A DNA stretch of 36,209 nucleotides. Source: Flavobacteriales bacterium (lineage in GTDB: Bacteria > Bacteroidota > Bacteroidia > Flavobacteriales_E > Vicingaceae). The DNA lies in contig PALM01000031.1 in assembly GCA_002706365.1 (NCBI GenBank), positions 1 through 36,209 of the forward strand. Direction: 5' to 3'. This document shows, one piece after another, positions 33,544-36,209 of the stretch. Numbering within the stretch: the first letter of the stretch is position 1; every line of letters starts with the position of its first letter. A program made the position numbers and the translations under genes. A model generated the notes under the pieces. That model did not search any database. It was given only the letters and a program-made list of their open reading frames with translations, and had not been told where the DNA came from.

Positions 33544-34893
33544 TTAATCGTATTTCCGTTTTATGAACCACTTATCATTAATGGTTACTCCTATATGAAA
33601 GTTTATAAATTGCTCTTGAATCAAATCTTGAGCAGTTGTTCCTCTTTGACCAAGCTCTACAGAGAAGCTCAAAGTAGAAAATGACTTTCTCAATGGCATT
33701 ACTATTCCAAAGCTTATGCCAAACTCAGAAATGGCTTCTTCTTGCACTTCAAGAATGGAGTTGGTATAATGTGCTCCCAGTCTGTAACCCAGCTGTTTAA
33801 CATAGGATCCGAAGGCAGATTGAGAGGTGAAATTCTCATATCCTACACTTACTCTATGCTCATCTGTTGCGAAGACATCTTCCTCTAAGGACACATTATT
33901 CTTATCTATAAAGGTGTAATCTGCCATTACGATCCAATCTCCTTTCTTCTCATAGGCGATTCCACCACCAAATCTGCTGCCTATATTGAAATTAATCGCT
34001 TCTTCATCCTGCTGAAAGACTGTGTCTTTAATCTGCTCAAAACCTTCTCTTCCTTCATAAGAACGAATCAATCTGGTTTGTGTAGCACTGATATCTGAAA
34101 GTGGCGAAGCGGTTAATCCAATGATCATACGATAGTCATCCCCAAGGTTTCGGAAGTATTGTAATCCCAGATCAAAGTTAAAATCATTGAAGTTTATGTT
34201 GTTCTGGTCAAGGGTATTGAAGAAACTTCCTCCATTCCCACTGCCGAAGATCACTCTTTTGATCTCGGTTTTTTGACCGAAAAGAAATTTGGCGTTCACT
34301 CCGATCGATAGATTCTTTCCAATTTGAGTTCCTGCTCCCACAAATACTTCATTCACACCTCCGGTTCCATCAAAATCAAAGGTTTGAAGGTTGCCATTGA
34401 TAATATCAGCTCTTTGAAATTCATAGCCGATCAAGCTATAAGGACGAATACCAAAACCCGCTCCCCAGCGATCGCCGATGGGGAATGCTATTGCCAAATG
34501 CGAAAAGCCAGCGTAATTGGCCGTTCTGGTCTGATTCTCATTTTCCAGGAAGTCGGTTTGAGAAAAGAAGCCCACTTCATAGGTAGTCAAACTCAAGTTT
34601 GAGAAGGAAGCTGGATTGGCCGGATTGATGTAGTTGGTATTTCGATCGTTGAATGTTGCCCCACTTTTTGCCAGGGAATCATAGATTGCCGGACGGTAAT
34701 TCGAAGGTCTCCAGGCATAGGCAGATCCACTCAATCCGAAGTTGCCATTAAAAAGTGCCGGACGGTTAATTCCAATTCCGTATCTGGAGTATGGAGATTC
34801 CGTTACTTTCTGGCTGTAAAGATGACTTCCGAAAAGCAGTAGAATGCTAAGCCAGGCCGATTTACGTATGCAGGTTATACAGAAGGATTTCAT
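33544..34893 (-). CDS. Outer-membrane beta-barrel protein (Bacteroidetes FadL/OmpP1-like)
   Basis: A 449-residue protein with a signal peptide (about residues 1-27, HLYSQ) and ESPYSRYGIGINRPALFNG, the N-terminal box I recall in a common Bacteroidetes outer-membrane protein group. The remainder has many alternating amphipathic strands (LAIAFPIGDRWGAGFGIRPY, LSIGVNAKFLFGQKTE). Function unknown. It overlaps coaX by 32 bp and precedes the TPR gene, in a run that I believe is conserved in Bacteroidetes. Confidence 0.82.
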   Translation of the reverse strand: MKSFCITCIRKSAWLSILLLFGSHLYSQKVTESPYSRYGIGINRPALFNGNFGLSGSAYAWRPSNYRPAIYDSLAKSGATFNDRNTNYINPANPASFSNLSLTTYEVGFFSQTDFLENENQTRTANYAGFSHLAIAFPIGDRWGAGFGIRPYSLIGYEFQRADIINGNLQTFDFDGTGGVNEVFVGAGTQIGKNLSIGVNAKFLFGQKTEIKRVIFGSGNGGSFFNTLDQNNINFNDFNFDLGLQYFRNLGDDYRMIIGLTASPLSDISATQTRLIRSYEGREGFEQIKDTVFQQDEEAINFNIGSRFGGGIAYEKKGDWIVMADYTFIDKNNVSLEEDVFATDEHRVSVGYENFTSQSAFGSYVKQLGYRLGAHYTNSILEVQEEAISEFGISFGIVMPLRKSFSTLSFSVELGQRGTTAQDLIQEQFINFHIGVTINDKWFIKRKYD

Positions 34894-35605
34894 TCAAGCC
34901 TTTTAGCACCAAATTTGGGTCTGCAAAGATGCCATTTTTTAGCTCTTTTTCAAAGAATTCTGCATCTCCACCGCTAAGCACCACTTTTAAGTCGTCTCGA
35001 TTTTGTGAATAGTCCTCTATAAACGATAAAACCTCAGCTTTTATTCCATTTACAACTCCTGAAATCATAGAAGTAGTGGTTGTAGTGCCTATATTTTTAA
35101 GATTTTTAACACTTATTGGGTCCCATTTGATCAAAGGCAAGGATGCTGTTCCACTGTTCATGGCATTGAATCGCATTTGAATACCTGGAGAAATTGCGCC
35201 TCCTAAATATTCTCCATTCTCAGTCACAAGATCATAAGTAATACACGTTCCCATATCAATTCCCAATACATCTTTTTCAGGATATAAGGCCTTGCATGCA
35301 ACTGCAATGGCCATTCTGTCTTTCCCGAGAGTTTCCGGACTCTGATACTTGAGTTTTAATGGCAAAGGAGTGTTTTGATCGAGAGTTATGCAGGGATACG
35401 ATCTATCTTTTAGATCAAGGTAATCTGAGACTTTTGAATTCACCGAAGAGATGATCAAGCCCTTCAATTCCATCTCATCGAGCATCATGCGGTTCTTAAG
35501 TACCTCTTCATTTGTAAAATGATGGACTTTTACAAGCTTACTTCCCTTGAACTCGCCAACTTTAGTGCGGGTGTTCCCCACATCTATGCTCAGATAAAAT
35601 GCCAT
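34862..35605 (-). CDS. coaX: Type III pantothenate kinase
   Basis: The 247-residue ASKHA-fold kinase phosphorylates pantothenate, the first step of CoA synthesis. Motifs are SIDVGNTRTKVGEFKG (phosphate 1, Asp7), GIDMGTCITYDLV (Asp119 region), GGAISPGIQMRFNAMNSGTA and VVLSGGDAEFF near the C-terminus. Length is typical. It leads the minus-strand envelope block and is divergent from tRNA-Phe. An exact -7 box lies only 5 bp before the ATG. Confidence 0.95.
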   Translation of the reverse strand: MAFYLSIDVGNTRTKVGEFKGSKLVKVHHFTNEEVLKNRMMLDEMELKGLIISSVNSKVSDYLDLKDRSYPCITLDQNTPLPLKLKYQSPETLGKDRMAIAVACKALYPEKDVLGIDMGTCITYDLVTENGEYLGGAISPGIQMRFNAMNSGTASLPLIKWDPISVKNLKNIGTTTTTSMISGVVNGIKAEVLSFIEDYSQNRDDLKVVLSGGDAEFFEKELKNGIFADPNLVLKGLNEILLYNLHT

Positions 35606-35609
35606 AGTT

Positions 35610-35617
35610 CAAAGCTA
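35610..35617 (-). promoter_or_regulatory. Putative -7 box for coaX
   Basis: The minus strand reads TAGCTTTG, an exact TAnnTTTG match, but the ATG lies only about 5 bp after it, so the transcript would be leaderless or the box unused. Confidence 0.3.
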
Positions 35618-35694
35618 AACAATAGCAGGAGAAATATTTCCCAATCGAATTGCCGGAAGAAGAATATTATTTATAAATTTGCCGACCGATTTTA

Positions 35695-35767
35695 GGTACC
35701 ATAGCTCAGTTGGTAGAGCAAAGGACTGAAAATCCTTGTGTCGCTGGTTCGATTCCAGCTGGTACCA
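35695..35767 (+). tRNA. tRNA-Phe (anticodon GAA)
   Basis: The 73 nt tRNA has acceptor GGTACCA (35695-35701) pairing with TGGTACC (35760-35766), discriminator A at 35767, D-arm GCTCAGTTGGTAGAGC, anticodon stem AAGGA/TCCTT with loop CTGAAAA giving GAA, and T-arm GCTGGTTCGATTCCAGC. CCA is not encoded. Confidence 0.97.
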
Positions 35768-35801
35768 CTAGAGAGTCTTAAAACTCTCTTAAAATCAATT
35801 G

Positions 35802-35831
35802 AAAAGCGAGCCCATAAAAAAGCTCGCTTTT
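35802..35831 (+). terminator. Rho-independent terminator of tRNA-Phe
   Basis: AAAAGCGAGC (35802-35811) pairs with GCTCGCTTTT (35822-35831) around CCATAAAAAA, followed by more T. A smaller hairpin GAGAGT/ACTCTC (35771-35788) precedes it. Confidence 0.88.
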
Positions 35832-35887
35832 TTTATTGGCGAGCGGAGCAATTGATAAGCGTAGCTTAGAGAGTTTTAAGACTTTGA

Positions 35888-35967
35888 CCTCGGGTGAAGC
35901 TGGCAAGGCGAAGCCATTCCAGCTTCGCGAGTTCGAGTCCGTCCTTCTGCGCTTGCATCTCGACTCC
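35888..35967 (+). repeat. 80 bp direct repeat, copy 1
   Basis: Starts CCTCGGGTGAAGCTGG and ends CATCTCGACTCC; identical in all 80 bases to 36130-36209. It contains an 8 bp inverted repeat (GAAGCTGG at 35896-35903 with CCAGCTTC at 35919-35926) and a GTTCGAGTCC segment like a tRNA T-arm. Confidence 0.9.
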
Positions 35968-36129
35968 GCTCGATGTGACAGCTACGAAGGATAAAAGGTT
36001 CGAGTCCGGCATCCTTAATCTTCAATTTTCAGTCTTCAAACTTCAAATAAGAGGGGCAATCCAGCTGGCGCTGGTTTAGAGTTCAGATTTTAAGAGTTCA
36101 GTGTTCAGAGCTTTGAAATTTGGCTTGCT

Positions 36130-36209
36130 CCTCGGGTGAAGCTGGCAAGGCGAAGCCATTCCAGCTTCGCGAGTTCGAGTCCGTCCTTCTGCGCTTGCAT
36201 CTCGACTCC
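36130..36209 (+). repeat. 80 bp direct repeat, copy 2 (cut by window end)
   Basis: Exact copy of 35888-35967 at a 242 bp offset. It runs to the last base, so the repeat may be longer or part of a series continuing to the right. Confidence 0.9.

Larger units (their letters stand above)
35768..36209. other. Repeat field after tRNA-Phe, no gene seen
   Basis: About 440 bp holding the tRNA terminator, an inverted partner of the GAGAGTCTTAAAACTCTCT hairpin at about 35868-35884, the 80 bp direct repeat, and T-arm-like fragments GTTCGAGTCC (35931-35940) and GGTTCGAGTCCGGC (35998-36011). CATCTCGACTCCGCTCGATG resembles the GTCACATCGAGCGGAGTCGA dispersed repeat of Bacteroidetes. The stretch from about 36015 to 36129 is low-complexity TTCA-rich DNA. 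A 61-residue frame here is not a credible gene. Confidence 0.6.

Overview
The window reads as a chromosomal segment of a Bacteroidota bacterium, most likely a flavobacterium-like marine lineage. The evidence is the pairing of an ExbB/ExbD channel operon with duplicated ExbD, a stand-alone GldM C-terminal-like protein, an HU-CCDC81/SPOR protein, DUF5777, several exact TAnnTTTG promoter -7 boxes of the Bacteroidetes type, and a conserved coaX / outer-membrane protein / TPR / lptC / CNNM-CBS / ppiD run. Lineage below phylum is inference.

Layout. 1-4.2 kb: end-truncated dusB, a divergent CPBP protease, and a minus-strand operon ExbB-like / 4-TM protein / ExbD / ExbD. 4.2-4.6 kb: a gene-free stretch full of small repeats. 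4.6-6.4 kb: an M61-type peptidase with a PDZ domain. 6.5-14.2 kb: an AT-rich accessory block of short, mostly unrecognised genes, all on the minus strand (membrane proteins, lipoproteins, a YiiX-like cysteine hydrolase, a GldM_C-like protein, a hydrolase, a RhuM-Fic fusion). Five of its gene gaps share a 31-32 bp repeat, which makes the right part look like a cassette array. It ends at a repeat-rich spacer next to tRNA-Ser(GGA). 14.7-24.3 kb: housekeeping genes (asparaginase, TatD, GT9 glycosyltransferase, acyl-CoA thioesterase, HU-CCDC81/SPOR, kdsB, dprA, gdhA, kbl). 24.4-27.9 kb: an OB-fold protein, then a plus-strand set of three predicted lipoproteins with four CX3-4CH haem-c-like motifs, interleaved with YceI and a DUF5777 protein. 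28-35.6 kb: a minus-strand cell-envelope block from coaX to ppiD. 35.7-36.2 kb: tRNA-Phe(GAA) followed by a repeat field with an exact 80 bp direct repeat that runs off the end.

How the genes work together: the ExbB/ExbD set would supply proton-motive force to outer-membrane transport. kdsB, the GT9 enzyme and LptC serve LPS synthesis and export. PpiD and the CNNM-CBS protein serve envelope folding and ion homeostasis. The cytochrome/YceI/DUF5777 set looks like a periplasm and outer-membrane redox module of unknown substrate. No integrase, transposase, CRISPR array or rRNA was seen. The least explained part is the accessory block with its shared gap repeat.
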